Assembly: GCA_019239975.1 (NCBI GenBank)
Contig: JAFAZE010000145.1
Span: forward strand, 1 to 64,000
DNA: 64,000 nucleotides
Source of the DNA: Streptosporangiaceae bacterium
GTDB taxonomy: Bacteria > Actinomycetota > Actinomycetes > Streptosporangiales > Streptosporangiaceae
Direction of reading: 5' to 3'
Part shown: one piece after another, positions 63,824-64,000 of the stretch
How positions within the stretch are numbered: position 1 is the stretch's first letter
Layout: every line of letters begins with the position of its first letter
Notes under the pieces: model-generated
The model's database searches: none
Seen by the model: the letters and a program-made list of their open reading frames with translations, nothing else
Told to the model about the DNA's origin: nothing
Made by a program: the position numbers and the translations under genes

Positions 63824-64000
63824 GGAAACGCCGGGCCGCATATGACACCCTTGTTTCCGCCATAGGGTTCGATGCTGGCGCGTCGTGGAAACGCCGGGTC
63901 GTATACAACACCGAGACTTCCGCGATGCAGTTCACACCCGACGTTTCGCGGAAACGCCGGGTCCACAGGCGTCAGCCGATCCATGTCACGCTCACCACTA
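63824..64000. repeat. 63-bp tandem repeat array running off the window end
   Basis: GGAAACGCCGGG starts at 63824, 63887 and 63950, exactly 63 bases apart. Between the first and second copies the match continues past the core (CG-ATA--ACACC and then ACTTCCGC/GTTTCCGC). The third copy is cut by the window edge. The units are diverged and too long and unlike spacers for a CRISPR array. Confidence 0.65.

Noticed and set aside
63824-64000. CRISPR array at the window end
   Set aside because: The conserved part is only about 12 bases, the period is 63 and the intervening sequence is itself repeated; no cas genes.

Overview
The window is very GC-rich DNA with actinobacterial content: a SepH-type septation protein, a proteasome beta-subunit homologue, a BTAD/NB-ARC (AfsR-type) regulator, LytR-CpsA-Psr and mycosin-like proteins, and an actinomycete-type gas-vesicle cluster. 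Several start codons sit about six bases after a TAnnnT box, as in leaderless actinobacterial transcripts. A filamentous or soil actinomycete (Streptosporangiales or Streptomyces relatives) fits best; the genus cannot be fixed from the sequence.

Layout. 0-9 kb: 3' end of isocitrate lyase with a terminator, two small membrane proteins, an MMPL exporter, sepH and a DrrAB-type ABC exporter. 9-17.5 kb: a D,D-carboxypeptidase, a 1195-residue AfsR-type regulator, a PEBP lipoprotein, a long disordered membrane-anchored protein and a Nei-type DNA glycosylase. 17.5-22 kb: a likely acquired segment with a cyclase-like/NB-ARC/TPR protein and a zinc-type dehydrogenase, ending in a truncated second copy of the glycosylase. 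22-31.9 kb: a cyclodeaminase-family/FolD folate pair, an XRE regulator with a phasin-like protein, AhpD-like/MocR and MFS/ArsR divergent pairs, a secreted NucA/NucB-type nuclease and a DUF6461-like protein. 32-34 kb: lipid kinase plus HAD-like protein. 34.3-40 kb: a ten-gene gas-vesicle cluster. 40-51 kb: small stress-type genes, SDR, LCP protein, an ArsR/SRPBCC/NTF2 operon, an orphan proteasome beta-like gene, RNase P RNA, a mycosin-like protease and a BlaI/M56 pair. 51-63.7 kb: a surface-glycan locus built from two divergent operons (UDP-GlcNAc 2-epimerase, UDP-sugar dehydrogenase, four glycosyltransferases or related proteins, one asparagine-synthase-like protein). The last 260 bases are tandem repeats.

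How genes work together. The epimerase and dehydrogenase should supply UDP-ManNAc and UDP-ManNAcA to the neighbouring glycosyltransferases. The cyclodeaminase/FolD pair looks like a split methylene/methenyl-THF module, because FolD lacks its catalytic lysine. The gas-vesicle genes are nearly all abutting or overlapping and should be one transcript. The most unusual points are the FolD/cyclodeaminase pair, the orphan proteasome subunit lacking Asp17, the glycosylase duplication that borders the 4-kb island, a symmetric ArsR-type operator between two leaderless promoters, and several genes with in-frame minisatellites, one of them inside an NB-ARC ATPase.
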